A stretch of 64,000 nt of DNA from Burkholderiaceae bacterium (GCA_021166725.1 JAJPES010000064.1:1-64000), one strand, 5' to 3'; positions 41,769 to 51,646 are shown, counted from the first letter of the stretch. The notes: generated from the sequence alone by a model not told the origin. Numbers and translations are program-made.

Positions 41769-41817
41769 AGGGCGGCGAGCCCGAAGCCCGATTCCGATGG
41801 CAAACGGGAGATACGAC

Positions 41818-42975
41818 ATGAAGCGAACGATTGTTGCACTGGCTTTGGCGGCGAGCGCTCCGCTCGCCCTCGCCCAGACGCAGGGAGTCACGAAGGACGA
41901 GATCGTCGTGGGCTCGCTGCAGGACCTCTCCGGGCCGCTCGCCGGCTTCGGCAAGCAGTTGCGCTCGGGATTGCTGCTGCGCGCCGAGGAACTGAACGAA
42001 CAGGGTGGCGTGCACGGCCGCAAGGTGCGACTGATCATCGAGGACGACGGCTACGATCCGCGCAAGGCGGTGCTCGGCGCACAGAAGCTCGTCAACCAGG
42101 ACAAGATCTTCGCGATGGTCGCGCACCTGGGCACGGCGCCGAACATGGCGGCGATGCCGATCCAGTTCGAGAAGAACGTCATCAACTTCTTCCCGATCAC
42201 GGCAGCGCGCGAAATGTACGAGCCCTTCCACCGACTGAAGTACGCGTTCGCCGCCACCTACTACGACCAGGCGCGTCATGCCACCCCGGTGCTGGTCAAG
42301 GAGAAAGGCGCGAAGAAGGTCTGCACGGTCTACCAGGACGACGAATTCGGCCTCGAAGTGCAGCGCGGCGCCGAGGCGGGCCTGAAGACGATCGGCATGG
42401 ACTTCGCCGAGAAGACCACCTACAAGCGCGGCGCCACCGACTTCTCGTCGCAGGTCGCTCGCATGAAGGCCGCGTCGTGCGACTTCGTCGTGCTCGGCAC
42501 CGTGATCCGCGAGACGATCGGCGTCATCGGCGAGTCGCGCAAGACCGGCTTCAGCCCGACGTTCCTCGGCACCAGCGCTGCGTACACCGAGTTGATCCAC
42601 AAGCTCGGCGGGAAGGCGATGGACGGCCTGTACGCGACGATGACGGTGCAGGTGCCGTATCTGGACGACGCGTCGCAGCCGCTGCGCTTCTGGGCCAACA
42701 AGTACAAGACGAAGTTCGGCGACGACCCGAGCGTGTTCTCGGTGTACGGCTATCTGGCGCTCGACAGCTTCATCCGTGCCGCCGACAAGGCCGGGCCGAA
42801 CCTGACGGTGGACTCCTTCGTCAAGGCAATGGACACGATGTCGATCCCCACCGACATCTTCGGCAGCGCGCCGCAGAACTTCGGCCCGCAGAAACGTCTC
42901 GGCAGCAACGCGGCTCGCCTGTCGCAGATCCAGGACGGCCGCTGGAAAGTGATCTCGGACTACTACGCCGATTGA
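41818..42975 (+). CDS. Periplasmic substrate-binding protein (LivK type) of the LIV importer
   Basis: This 385-aa type-I periplasmic binding protein starts with a signal peptide (MKRTIVALALAASAPLALA, cleavage around residue 19). The mature protein has GVTKDEIVVGSLQDLSGPLAG and ELNEQGGVHGRKVRLIIEDDGYD, which are typical Peripla_BP_6 openings, here shown by cores VVGSLQDLSGP and EQGGVHGRKV. GGGAG-like GGGAG precedes the ATG within CGGGAGATACGAC. It is the last gene of the transporter operon and should determine substrate range. Proteins of this family bind branched-chain amino acids, amides, or aromatic acids. Confidence 0.87.
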   Translation: MKRTIVALALAASAPLALAQTQGVTKDEIVVGSLQDLSGPLAGFGKQLRSGLLLRAEELNEQGGVHGRKVRLIIEDDGYDPRKAVLGAQKLVNQDKIFAMVAHLGTAPNMAAMPIQFEKNVINFFPITAAREMYEPFHRLKYAFAATYYDQARHATPVLVKEKGAKKVCTVYQDDEFGLEVQRGAEAGLKTIGMDFAEKTTYKRGATDFSSQVARMKAASCDFVVLGTVIRETIGVIGESRKTGFSPTFLGTSAAYTELIHKLGGKAMDGLYATMTVQVPYLDDASQPLRFWANKYKTKFGDDPSVFSVYGYLALDSFIRAADKAGPNLTVDSFVKAMDTMSIPTDIFGSAPQNFGPQKRLGSNAARLSQIQDGRWKVISDYYAD

Positions 42976-43043
42976 CGGCGGCGGACGTCGGCGGGCGGCG
43001 CCGCGGTGCCGCCTGCTGATCGCATCGCCCGCGGCGCCGGCCG

Positions 43044-44195
43044 TCAGCGCCCGCCCAAGCCCATCGAGCGGGTGATCACCTCCTTCATGATCTCGTTGGT
43101 GCCACCGTAGATGCGCTGCACGCGGGCATCTGCCCACGCACGCGCAACCGGGTACTCCCACATGTAGCCGTAGCCGCCGTGCAGCTGCACGCACTCGTCG
43201 AGCACCTTGCACTGCAGGTCGGAGCACCAGTACTTCGCCATCGACGCGGTGGCGGTGTCGAGCTTGTCCTGCATCAGCAGCTCGATGCAGCGATCGACGA
43301 AGACGCGTGCGACCTGCACCTCGGTCTGCAGCTCGGCCAGCTTGAAGCGCGTGTTCTGGAACGAAGAAACCGTGGTGCCGAACACCTTGCGCTCCTGCAC
43401 GTAGGCCACCGTCCAGTCGATCGCCGCCTGCGCGTTCTCCACCGCACCGATCGCGATCTGCAGCCGTTCCCACGGCAGTTCCTGCATCAGGTAGACGAAG
43501 CCCTGGTTCTCGGCGCCCAGCAGGTTCGCCGCCGGCACCTGCATGTCGTCGAAGAAGAGTTCGGAAGTGTCCTGCGCCTTCATCCCGACCTTCTTCAGCC
43601 GCTTGCCCTTCTCGAAGCCCTTCATGCCGCGCTCGACGAGCAACAGGCTCGTGCCCTTCGCGCCGGCCTCGGGCCGCGTCTTGGCGACGACGATGACGAC
43701 GTCGGCGTGCCAGCCGTTGGTGATGAAGGTCTTCGAGCCGTTGAGCACGTAGACGTCGCCCTTGCGAATCGCCGTGGTGCGCACGCCCTGAAGATCTGAG
43801 CCGGCGGCCGGCTCGCTCATCGCGATCGCACCGATCGACTCGCCGCTGGCCATCTTCGGCAGGAAGCGCCGCTTCTGCTCGTCGGAGCCGTAATGCAGGA
43901 TGTACGGCGCGACGATCTCGGAATGCAGGCCGAAGCCCAGCCCCGTGGCGTTCGCCCGCGCGATCTCCTCCATCACGACGATCGAATGGAGCTTGTCGGC
44001 GCCGGCGCCGCCGAATTCCTCCGGCATCGTCGCGCACAGCAGGCCCTGTTCACCTGCCTTGCGCCACACCTCGCGATCGACGTATCCCTGGTCCTCCCAC
44101 TGTTCGTGATGCGGGACGACCTCGTTGTCCATGAAGCGCCGAACGGCGTCGCGGAACATCCGGTGCTCGTCGGTAAACAGCGTGCGCTCGATCAT
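43044..44195 (-). CDS. Acyl-CoA dehydrogenase
   Basis: This 383-aa flavoprotein has the complete acyl-CoA dehydrogenase layout: LFTDEHRMFRDAVRRFMDNEV, MPEEFGGAGADKLHSIVV, the flavin loop AIAMSEPAAGSDLQGVRTTA (core MSEPAAGSDLQG), FITNGWHADV, QLHGGYGYMWEYPVARAWAD and the catalytic glutamate in YGGTNEIMKEV. ATG at 44195 was chosen where the domain begins; the frame is open for 22 more codons without similarity. It is convergent with the binding-protein gene and divergent from the thiolase gene, 64 bases apart, so the two probably share regulation in beta-oxidation of the imported acid. Confidence 0.88.
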   Translation of the reverse strand: MIERTLFTDEHRMFRDAVRRFMDNEVVPHHEQWEDQGYVDREVWRKAGEQGLLCATMPEEFGGAGADKLHSIVVMEEIARANATGLGFGLHSEIVAPYILHYGSDEQKRRFLPKMASGESIGAIAMSEPAAGSDLQGVRTTAIRKGDVYVLNGSKTFITNGWHADVVIVVAKTRPEAGAKGTSLLLVERGMKGFEKGKRLKKVGMKAQDTSELFFDDMQVPAANLLGAENQGFVYLMQELPWERLQIAIGAVENAQAAIDWTVAYVQERKVFGTTVSSFQNTRFKLAELQTEVQVARVFVDRCIELLMQDKLDTATASMAKYWCSDLQCKVLDECVQLHGGYGYMWEYPVARAWADARVQRIYGGTNEIMKEVITRSMGLGGR

Positions 44196-44259
44196 TGCGG
44201 CCCCGTCGCGTCTGCGGAAACTCGCAAGCATAATGGAGGGCGGTCCACCGGAATGAGTC

Positions 44260-45465
44260 ATGCCCGAAGCCTTCGTCTACGACGCCATTCGCACGCCGCG
44301 CGGACGCGGCAAGACATCCGGCTCGCTCTACGAAGTAAAGCCCGTGCGGCTTCTCACCACGCTGATGCACGAGTTGCAGCGTCGACACGATCTCGACACC
44401 TCGCAGGTAGAGGACGTCGTCGTCGGCTGCGTCACCCCGGTCGGAGACCAGGGTGCGGTCATTCCGAAGACGGCTGCACTCGCTGCCGGCTGGGATTTGA
44501 AGGTCGCCGGCGTGCAGATCAACCGGTTCTGCGCGTCGGGACTCGAGGCGGTGAACCTCGCGGCGCAGAAGGTGCGTTCCGGCTGGGAAGACCTCGTCGT
44601 CGCCGGCGGCGTCGAGTCGATGTCGCGGATACCGATGGGATCCGACGGCGGCGCCTGGGCGCTCGACCCCGAAACGAACCTCGCGACGCAGTTCGTTCCG
44701 CAGGGAATCGGCGCCGACCTCATCGCCACGCTCGACGGCTTCTCGCGCGAGATGCTCGACGAGTTCGGCGTGCAGTCGCATCGCAAGGCGGCCGAAGCGC
44801 AGCGCGCGAACCGTTTCGAGCGCTCGCTGGTACCCGTTACCGACGAGATCGGCCTGGCTATCCTCGATCGCGACGAAACCATCCGGCCGGAAACCTCGCT
44901 GGAAGCGCTCGCGCAGTTGAAGCCGTCCTTCGAGAAGATCGGCGCAATGGGCTACGACGAGGTGGCGCTGCGAAAGTACCCGCAAGTCGCCCGGATCGAA
45001 CACCTGCATCACGCAGGAAACTCGTCGGGCATTGTCGACGGAGCAGCCCTCACCCTGATCGGCAGCGAAGAAGCCGGCAAGCGGCTGGGCCTCACGCCAC
45101 GCGCCCGCATCGTTTCGGCGGCACTCACCGGCACCGACCCGACGATCATGCTGACCGGCCCCATGCCCGCCACTCGCAAGGCCCTGGCGAAGGCCGGCCT
45201 CACCATCGATGACATCGACCTGTTCGAGGTAAACGAAGCTTTTGCCGCGGTGGTGATGCGATTCGTCCGCGAAATGGGCGTGCCCGAGGAGAAGGTCAAC
45301 GTCAACGGCGGATCGATCGCGATGGGTCACCCGCTCGGCGCCACCGGAGCGATGCTGCTCGGCACGCTGGTCGACGAGCTGGAGCAACGCCGGCTGAAGC
45401 GCGGCGTAATCACCCTTTGCGTCGGCGGCGGGATGGGCATCGCGACAGTCGTCGAGCGCGTGTAG
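44260..45465 (+). CDS. Acetyl-CoA C-acyltransferase (thiolase)
   Basis: This thiolase (401 aa) has the nucleophilic cysteine in [13 protein letters not shown] (Cys91), [14 protein letters not shown], the active-site histidine in [17 protein letters not shown] and the second cysteine in [13 protein letters not shown] near residue 390. That is the full catalytic set for degradative 3-ketoacyl-CoA thiolases. The ATG follows a divergent promoter region in which CATAAT is a weak -10 candidate. It ends five bases from the convergent histidine kinase gene. It could act on 3-ketopimelyl-CoA from the benzoyl-CoA pathway or on products of the neighbouring dehydrogenase. Confidence 0.88.
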   Translation: MPEAFVYDAIRTPRGRGKTSGSLYEVKPVRLLTTLMHELQRRHDLDTSQVEDVVVGCVTPVGDQGAVIPKTAALAAGWDLKVAGVQINRFCASGLEAVNLAAQKVRSGWEDLVVAGGVESMSRIPMGSDGGAWALDPETNLATQFVPQGIGADLIATLDGFSREMLDEFGVQSHRKAAEAQRANRFERSLVPVTDEIGLAILDRDETIRPETSLEALAQLKPSFEKIGAMGYDEVALRKYPQVARIEHLHHAGNSSGIVDGAALTLIGSEEAGKRLGLTPRARIVSAALTGTDPTIMLTGPMPATRKALAKAGLTIDDIDLFEVNEAFAAVVMRFVREMGVPEEKVNVNGGSIAMGHPLGATGAMLLGTLVDELEQRRLKRGVITLCVGGGMGIATVVERV

Positions 45466-45470
45466 CGAAA

Positions 45471-47402
45471 TCAGGCGGAATCGACGGAAGCGCGCAGGCT
45501 GGCAAAGCGGCGCAGCAACTCGCGCAACCGGGCAACATCGGGCGGCTTCGCCATCACGTGCACGTCGTCCGGCGCATCGCAGCGCAGCGCCTCGACGCGG
45601 AATTCGCCCGACAGCAGGATCGCCGGCGTGCGTACACCTTCCAGCCGCCGCAGTTCGTCGATCAGTCGCAAGCCGTCCCACGCCCCGGGAAGCCGGAAAT
45701 CGGAAACGATGGCATCGAAAGCCCGCTGCATCGCGGAAACCAGGGCGATGGCGTCTTCACCGCTTCCCGCACTTTCGACTTCGAAACCCCAGCGTTCGAA
45801 GGTCCGGCGCAGCGCCTCGCCCATCGCCTCGTCGTCCTCGATCACGAGGACCAGCGCATCTGCCCCCGGCGCTCTTCTCGACACCGGTTCCGATTCCGAA
45901 TCGCGCGAGAAGGCAAGAACGGGGGCGGCGATCGCATCAGCCACCTTGCATCGTTCCGAAGCCAGCAGGGTCTCGCGCGGACGCGGATAGGAGAAAGCAG
46001 TCCCCACACGTCGTGGAGCGGGCCTGGTCGACTCCGGGGGCTCTCGCCGGGAGCCCGGCACGTGAAGCACGAAAGCCGTCCCTTTCCCGAGCGAAGAGGA
46101 AAGGCGGATCGAATGCTTCGGCAAGCGCAAGACGGTTTCGCGCACGATCGACAAACCGAGCCCGTGCCCCTGCTTGGAACTGCGCGACGGATTCGACACC
46201 TGGAAGTACTCGTCGAACACCCGCCGCTGGTCGGGCAGATCGATGCCGATGCCGTTGTCGCGCACGACGACCCCAAGTCCGTTGCGAACTGCACGCACGC
46301 GCACCAGCACCCAGGCTGGACGTCCGGTGGCCGCGAACTTCAAGGCGTTTCCGACGAGGTTCGCGAAGATATCCCACAAGCGGCTCTCGTTGCTGACGAC
46401 ACGGCACTCGCCCACCGGCGGCACGCGGACGACCAATCGGACACCGGCGCGCCTGGCAAGGCCGGAATAGACCCGCTCGACCCGCTCCAACACATCGGAC
46501 AGGTCGACGTCGCTTACGGGATGCGGCGTGCCGCGCTCGCGCAGGCCCAACTCTGCCAGGCGATCCAGATCGCTGCTGATCGCCCCGATGCAGGCGTCGA
46601 GACTGTCGAGAGGCTCGCGAGCGTTCCGGTCGAAGCTGTCCTGGTGCTCGCGTAGAAGCTGCGCGTACAACGTCAGGCTCGCCAGCGGCTGCCGAAGATC
46701 GTGACTAACAGCAGCCAGCACGCGCGTCTTCTCGGCATTGGCTTCCAAAGCCTCCTGCGCCATTGCCTCCGAGCGCACCCTCGCCTCAGCCAGTTGCCGC
46801 GCGCCCCAAAAAAGAGAGCGTTCTCGTCGTTCGATTTCCACGGAGAGAATCCAGCCGATGAAATTGGCGACGATGAGGTATACGCCGAGGGACAGCGTGT
46901 GCTCGTCGCCTTGAACCGTTACGCTTAACAACATCAGCATCGAAGCGGGAATGCAGACGCTGGCGACATGTCCGACCGGAAGCCTAGAGAATCCATAGCA
47001 GAGCCAGCATGCGAGCGCCATTGCGACAATGATTCGGTTCGCCACTAAGTCACCAGAATCAAGTGGTACAAATCCCAATGCACCGACCGCAAAACACCCA
47101 ATTCCCATCGGAGCACCAACACTCCACGCAAATGTGCGGATTGCCCTTTCAGGTCGAAAATGCAGATTAGCGGCAGCAGCCAACAAAAGCAGAACGAGTG
47201 CTAGGCGAACATATTGCCGAGCGACCGAGGGCTGTACTTCGGAAGGGAACAATGGGAGCAGCAACCAGAAGGCAAGTGCCATCGTTCCGGCGACCGTAAA
47301 CGCAATCTTTGCAAAACGAAGTCCTGACTGTCGATATCCGAGAAGAAAATTGGCCTCAACAGCCGGATCCTTAAATCTCCTCGGCGGACGAAATACGTTC
47401 AC
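45471..47402 (-). CDS. Membrane hybrid histidine kinase with C-terminal receiver domain
   Basis: This 643-aa signalling protein has about five or six membrane helices in the first 200 residues, a HisKA domain with phospho-acceptor histidine in LAAVSHDLRQPLASLTLYAQLL (core VSHDLRQPL), an ATPase domain (NLVGNALKFAA, VRDNGIGIDLP, GHGLGLSIVRE) and a C-terminal receiver domain (VLVIEDDEAMGEAL, phospho-acceptor Asp in AIVSDFRLPGAWDGL, Lys in VMAKPPD). The start is uncertain: the frame is open to 47705, but that part is Arg-rich and lacks similarity. GTG at 47402 with GAGG nine bases upstream begins just before the membrane domain. It is divergent from the FeeM-like gene. No separate output regulator lies beside it. 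Confidence 0.84.
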   Translation of the reverse strand: MNVFRPPRRFKDPAVEANFLLGYRQSGLRFAKIAFTVAGTMALAFWLLLPLFPSEVQPSVARQYVRLALVLLLLAAAANLHFRPERAIRTFAWSVGAPMGIGCFAVGALGFVPLDSGDLVANRIIVAMALACWLCYGFSRLPVGHVASVCIPASMLMLLSVTVQGDEHTLSLGVYLIVANFIGWILSVEIERRERSLFWGARQLAEARVRSEAMAQEALEANAEKTRVLAAVSHDLRQPLASLTLYAQLLREHQDSFDRNAREPLDSLDACIGAISSDLDRLAELGLRERGTPHPVSDVDLSDVLERVERVYSGLARRAGVRLVVRVPPVGECRVVSNESRLWDIFANLVGNALKFAATGRPAWVLVRVRAVRNGLGVVVRDNGIGIDLPDQRRVFDEYFQVSNPSRSSKQGHGLGLSIVRETVLRLPKHSIRLSSSLGKGTAFVLHVPGSRREPPESTRPAPRRVGTAFSYPRPRETLLASERCKVADAIAAPVLAFSRDSESEPVSRRAPGADALVLVIEDDEAMGEALRRTFERWGFEVESAGSGEDAIALVSAMQRAFDAIVSDFRLPGAWDGLRLIDELRRLEGVRTPAILLSGEFRVEALRCDAPDDVHVMAKPPDVARLRELLRRFASLRASVDSA

Positions 47403-47436
47403 AACTCCGGTCCTCGGCTCGTACACAGACGCTCTC

Positions 47437-47483
47437 CATCGGGAAGCAGTCGCCTGAAAGAGACAGGCTGCTCGTTCCCGATG
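47437..47483. promoter_or_regulatory. Interrupted inverted repeat between kinase and FeeM-like genes
   Basis: CATCGGGAA (47437-47445) and TTCCCGATG (47475-47483) are perfect 9-base arms. An inner GCCTG/CAGGC pair follows, with unpaired stretches of seven bases between outer and inner arms on both sides. It lies in the 201-base divergent region and could be an operator or an RNA hairpin in the kinase leader. Function is not established. Confidence 0.4.
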
Positions 47484-47603
47484 AGCATCGTGCCAAAGAA
47501 ACTTGTGAGCGGGGTGGTTCCTAGCTAATCTACCTAGACCGAACGTCGTAGCGGGGCGGTAAGAGAGCTTTTGCAGTAGCAGAGGACGCACTAGATCACA
47601 AAC

Positions 47604-48425
47604 ATGTTCGAATCCACGGAAGAACGCAACAGGTTGCGCGACGCGGAGGCCGCTGCGGGCGAAGCGCCCGACGGTGGAGCAGGCAACGAGAGTTCCTACA
47701 TCCAACCGGGCGAAGACTTATCAATCCGGGTACGAGTTGTACGCACAGAGAATCAGCTTCGTAAGGCAATCAAAGTCCGGGCAGACGCGTATCTAAGGCA
47801 TAACGTCGCCTGCGCGGAGTCGCTTCACGCTGCCGAAGACGACGACAAGGCTCCCGGTTCTTTGGTTTTCCTCTGTGAATCAAAAGTCACCGGAGATGCG
47901 GTCGGGACTCTGAGAATACATACCAATTTCGAAGCCCCGACCTATCTCGAACGAAACCTTCGACTCCCTGATTTCTTGCGGTCTACGGGTATTGCCTACG
48001 TGACTCGCTTGGCGATCGCAAATGGAACGAGTGGCACATTCGTGAAGCTTGCGATGTTTAAAGCCCTGCATCGCTACTGCTTTGCTACCCAAATATCCTG
48101 GATTCTAGCTGTGGCGCGGGAACCAGTAGATAGAGATTTTGTACGACTTGGTTTCCGCGATATTTTGTCACCCGGAGAGAAATTCCGGCGCCCCGACGAT
48201 TTTGGTGATATGGATGTTCGCCCTTTGTATTTCAGCGTACTTCAAGCCGAACATAATTGGAGAATGACTAAACATCCTCTTTACGAGTTCATGGCGCTGC
48301 GGACCCATCCTGATATTGAAGTATTCACGTCCGTAAGCAGCGCGTGGACCACGCCTCGGCGGGATCGCAGGGGCCGACGAAAGACGGATCTGACTCTCAC
48401 TTCGACTGAAATCCTCTCGGTCTGA
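47604..48425 (+). CDS. FeeM-like N-acyl amino acid synthase (GNAT fold)
   Basis: This 273-aa protein resembles the catalytic core of FeeM, an acyl-ACP-dependent N-acyl amino acid synthase structurally related to LuxI-type autoinducer synthases. The recognisable part is VRTENQLRKAIKVRADAYLRH at about residues 46-66 (core KVRADAYLRH), then GTLRIHTN, VTRLAIANG and a helical region with HRYCFATQISWILAVAREP. The first 40 residues are acidic and low-complexity, and the C-terminus is basic. Products of the family are long-chain N-acyl amino acids, candidate signals. Codon usage and base composition are AT-richer than the flanks. No LuxR-type receptor is adjacent. Gene identity as a GNAT/FeeM family member is fairly sure; the product is unknown. 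Confidence 0.75.
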   Translation: MFESTEERNRLRDAEAAAGEAPDGGAGNESSYIQPGEDLSIRVRVVRTENQLRKAIKVRADAYLRHNVACAESLHAAEDDDKAPGSLVFLCESKVTGDAVGTLRIHTNFEAPTYLERNLRLPDFLRSTGIAYVTRLAIANGTSGTFVKLAMFKALHRYCFATQISWILAVAREPVDRDFVRLGFRDILSPGEKFRRPDDFGDMDVRPLYFSVLQAEHNWRMTKHPLYEFMALRTHPDIEVFTSVSSAWTTPRRDRRGRRKTDLTLTSTEILSV

Positions 48426-48439
48426 CGAAGAAGTCAGAC
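48420..48439. repeat. Small hairpin after the FeeM-like gene
   Basis: GTCTGAC and GTCAGAC are perfect 7-base arms around a GAAGAA loop, overlapping the stop codon of the FeeM-like gene. No T-run follows, so it is at best a weak terminator or an mRNA 3'-end stabiliser. Confidence 0.45.
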
Positions 48440-48573
48440 GGAAGGGCGTGGCAGTTTTGCAACGCCGTCTGCCCGCCTAGCCACTCCACTGGTCCGCCAG
48501 GAAGCCTCGCCTGACTTAGAGTGAGTACTTTCTGAACGTGCCTCTCGGTTCTTTGTGAGGCCTGTGGACGCTC

Positions 48574-51549
48574 ATGGCCTCAACTCTGAGAAGGACGATG
48601 CTCATTCCGGCGCCGCTATACCGGCAAGCGGAACGCGCCCTCTCTCATCTCAACGCGCTCGTCGCCCTCGTGGTGATCGTTGTCGCAACGATCGCGGTCG
48701 CCTACGTCGCCCTTCAACCCGGCAGAATTCCCACGCTCTCGGACAAGCACGGAGCGATTCTCCCGGACCCGATGAATGAGTGGACACTTGCCGACGCAAT
48801 CAGTCACTTTCGTGAGGATCGTTCCATCCCACTTGAGAAGGGCGTGAGTCTTCCCTTCCGGACGATATGGATTCGAATTGACCTTAAGGGACTCTTATTT
48901 TCTGCCGACGATGCCTTAACGTTGAAAGCGATTCGGGCGAGGCAAGCTCTTTTCTGGTCGGTTAGGACAGAGGAGGGGCAATCGCTAGCGGAATCACTCG
49001 AGTGGGAGCCAACTAGAAACGGCATATCGGTTTCCTTACCGAGTGGGAAGACCGACGATGTAGAAATTTTTGCTCGAATTGAGCCGATCGCAATCAATAG
49101 AATTCAACTGTCAATTGGATCCAAGAGCAGTATAACAGTCGATAATTTCAGATTTGAACGCACAGGCGGTTTGCTGTTCGGCGCCCTCTTGATGGTCGCG
49201 TTCTTTAGTATCGTCGTAGCCATTTTCAACCGTGATCCGATTTTCTTTCTGTTTGCCGCCTGGCTTCTCTCGACGCTGCGAATTGCGGCCTACAATGGAG
49301 GCTGGGACCCCTATTGGCTCTCAATACCGATCGCGGGCGACTCTCTCCAGTTGTTCTTGCGAGTTACCTACATCACCCACAGTCTCATTTCTCTTGCACT
49401 GTTTCAGGCGCTTTTCCTCAAAGAGCTTCGTGCCACCCATCTTCAGAACCTAGTTATTCTTCTGCAGATTCTTGCAGCGGCAAGCTTCGTCCCAACATTA
49501 CTCCTCGATGCTACAGGTTCGCTCAATACTCTTTGGGCGCTAAGCGCCATTACGATTGGGGCTGGCTTTTACATTCTAATAACGCTTGCGATCAAAGCCC
49601 CATCCCGTGAGCTTCTTTGGTATATCGGTTCGTGGACAGCCACACTCTTAGGCTCGATCGCGCAAATCGCGTTCAACTTCGGATTCGACGAGAGCGTCCT
49701 GAGTGTTGCCAATAGCCAGACCATCGCCGTTGTCTCCGCCCTCATGCTCGGCGTCACTCTCGCGCAGAGGATGAACACGGAAAGACAAGCGAGAATCGCG
49801 GCCCAGAACAGTGCCATCACCGCCCTCCAGCGCTTCCGGCAAAACTACAACTCGACTCCCGTCGGCATCTTTTCCATGAAGCTCGACGGCACGCTCCTGG
49901 AGCACAACCCGACCTTCGGGTCGATGTTCGTCGTTGACGGACGTCGCGGATCGAAGGTGGGCGCGAATTGGACCATGCTGCTCAGCCGCGATGCTCTTCA
50001 GAGAATCACGGAGCAGGCGGACGGCACGCGGATGATGGACGAGGAAATGGCTGTGCGCAGGATCGGCGACAAGAAGCGCTGGTTCCACGTGCGCGCCGTG
50101 CGCAAATCGGACCGATACGAGGGTTGGATCGAGGACATTTCGGCGCGCAAGGAGGCCGAGGATCAGCTGAAGTTCCTCGTGCACCACGATTCGCTCACCG
50201 GTTTGCTCAACCGTCGCGGATTCGAAGTCGAGTTGCAGAAGGCGGCGCGTGCTGCGGGGGCGCGCGTCATCTGTCTCGCCTACGTGGACCTCGACCGATT
50301 CAAGCTGGTGAACGACCTTTTCGGGCACGCCGCCGGGGACCAGATCCTGCGCCAGATGTCGGCGCGGATGCGCGAAGTCATCGCCCCGCCCCACGTGCCG
50401 GCACGAGTGGGCGGGGACGAATTCGTCGTCGTCCTCGACTCGCTTCCCCTCGAGTCGGCACGCGCACTGTGCGAACGGCTGCGAATCGCGCTGAGCGATC
50501 GGGCGTACCACTATCAGGACAAGGCCTTCAGCGTTACGGCCAGCATCGGGCTCATTCGTGTACTCGACGGGATGCGCGCGGCAGACGCGCTCACCGCGAG
50601 CGATCGCGCCTGCGCGGAGGCGAAGCGTCTGGGCGGCGGCTCGGTCATCTGCTTCGATTCGAGCAGCGGCGAGCTGATGGACTATCTCGAGGAGATCAAG
50701 CTCGTTGCCGGCATGAAGGAGCGCCTGCCGATCGAGAACTTCTTCACCCAGTTGCAGCCGATCGTATCGCTGCGCAATCCGCGCGCGAGTCTTTGCTACG
50801 AGGTCCTGATCCGCATGCGCGACGGTTCCGGGGCTGTGATGCCGCCGTCGCGATTCATTCCGGCCGCTGAACGAAACGGCCTGATGACGCAGATCGATCG
50901 CTGGGTACTGCGCAGCACTCTCGAATGGCTCGACGCGCAATCGGTTCACCGCGACGCGCTCGACTTCTGCACGATCAATCTGAGCGGCGCCTCGCTGAAC
51001 GACGAGAAGTTCCTGCAGGACACGATCGCGCTGATTCGCGAGCATTCGCAGTCCACGCGAAAGATCTGTTTCGAGATCACCGAGAGCGTCGCGCTCTACG
51101 ATCTGAACACGACCCGACGCTTCGTCGATACGGTGAAGTCCTTCGGCGCGATGGTCGCTCTCGACGACTTCGGCGCCGGCTACACGTCGTTCAGCTACCT
51201 GAAGGAGCTGCCGGCGGATCTCGTTAAGATCGACGGCAACTTCATACGCGACGTGAACTCCAACCACGCGAATTTCGCGATCACCCGCGCCGTCGTGGAA
51301 CTCGCGCACGAGCTGGGCATGGGCTGCGTTGCCGAATGGGCCGAGAACGCGGAGATCGTGCGTTCCCTGATCCAGTTGCGCATCGACTACGCGCAAGGCT
51401 ACGGACTGTGCCGTCCGGTCGAGCGCGAGCGCATCCTTGCCGTCTCCAACAGCGCGGCGCTGATCGCAGACCTCGCCACCGCAGATCTGGTGTTCGGCCG
51501 CGGAACGGCGGCCGTCGAATCGGTCTGGGGCGCAGCGCTTCCGATCTGA
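48574..51549 (+). CDS. Membrane-bound diguanylate cyclase/phosphodiesterase (7TM–PAS–GGDEF–EAL)
   Basis: This 991-aa protein has an N-terminal membrane helix, an extracytoplasmic beta-rich region (about 60-200, 7TMR-DISM-like), seven or so membrane helices (about 205-405), a PAS-like region (FRQNYNSTPVGIFSMKLDG), a GGDEF domain and an EAL domain. The cyclase active site RVGGDEFVVVL is intact near residue 614. The upstream product-inhibition RxxD motif is missing (APPH stands there). In the phosphodiesterase part the EAL motif reads EVL in CYEVLIRM, while NLSG, EITES, LDDFGAGYTSF, VKIDG and VAEWAEN retain the usual ligands. The N-terminal half is AT-richer than the C-terminal half. ATG at 48574 was used; another ATG lies eight codons on. 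It may be co-regulated with the FeeM-like gene 148 bases upstream. Confidence 0.87.
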   Translation: MASTLRRTMLIPAPLYRQAERALSHLNALVALVVIVVATIAVAYVALQPGRIPTLSDKHGAILPDPMNEWTLADAISHFREDRSIPLEKGVSLPFRTIWIRIDLKGLLFSADDALTLKAIRARQALFWSVRTEEGQSLAESLEWEPTRNGISVSLPSGKTDDVEIFARIEPIAINRIQLSIGSKSSITVDNFRFERTGGLLFGALLMVAFFSIVVAIFNRDPIFFLFAAWLLSTLRIAAYNGGWDPYWLSIPIAGDSLQLFLRVTYITHSLISLALFQALFLKELRATHLQNLVILLQILAAASFVPTLLLDATGSLNTLWALSAITIGAGFYILITLAIKAPSRELLWYIGSWTATLLGSIAQIAFNFGFDESVLSVANSQTIAVVSALMLGVTLAQRMNTERQARIAAQNSAITALQRFRQNYNSTPVGIFSMKLDGTLLEHNPTFGSMFVVDGRRGSKVGANWTMLLSRDALQRITEQADGTRMMDEEMAVRRIGDKKRWFHVRAVRKSDRYEGWIEDISARKEAEDQLKFLVHHDSLTGLLNRRGFEVELQKAARAAGARVICLAYVDLDRFKLVNDLFGHAAGDQILRQMSARMREVIAPPHVPARVGGDEFVVVLDSLPLESARALCERLRIALSDRAYHYQDKAFSVTASIGLIRVLDGMRAADALTASDRACAEAKRLGGGSVICFDSSSGELMDYLEEIKLVAGMKERLPIENFFTQLQPIVSLRNPRASLCYEVLIRMRDGSGAVMPPSRFIPAAERNGLMTQIDRWVLRSTLEWLDAQSVHRDALDFCTINLSGASLNDEKFLQDTIALIREHSQSTRKICFEITESVALYDLNTTRRFVDTVKSFGAMVALDDFGAGYTSFSYLKELPADLVKIDGNFIRDVNSNHANFAITRAVVELAHELGMGCVAEWAENAEIVRSLIQLRIDYAQGYGLCRPVERERILAVSNSAALIADLATADLVFGRGTAAVESVWGAALPI

Positions 51550-51646
51550 TTCGATTCGCGCCGCCGCACCGACGCGCGGCCCGGGAGCGCCTCTGCGAGC
51601 GTTTATGATTCTCCGCTGCTGCCCGAAACGCCGGGCCGGAGAGCGC

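Noticed and set aside
47604-48425. Canonical LuxI/LuxR quorum-sensing pair
   Set aside because: The protein looks FeeM-like rather than LuxI, and no LuxR regulator or lux-box palindrome is evident.
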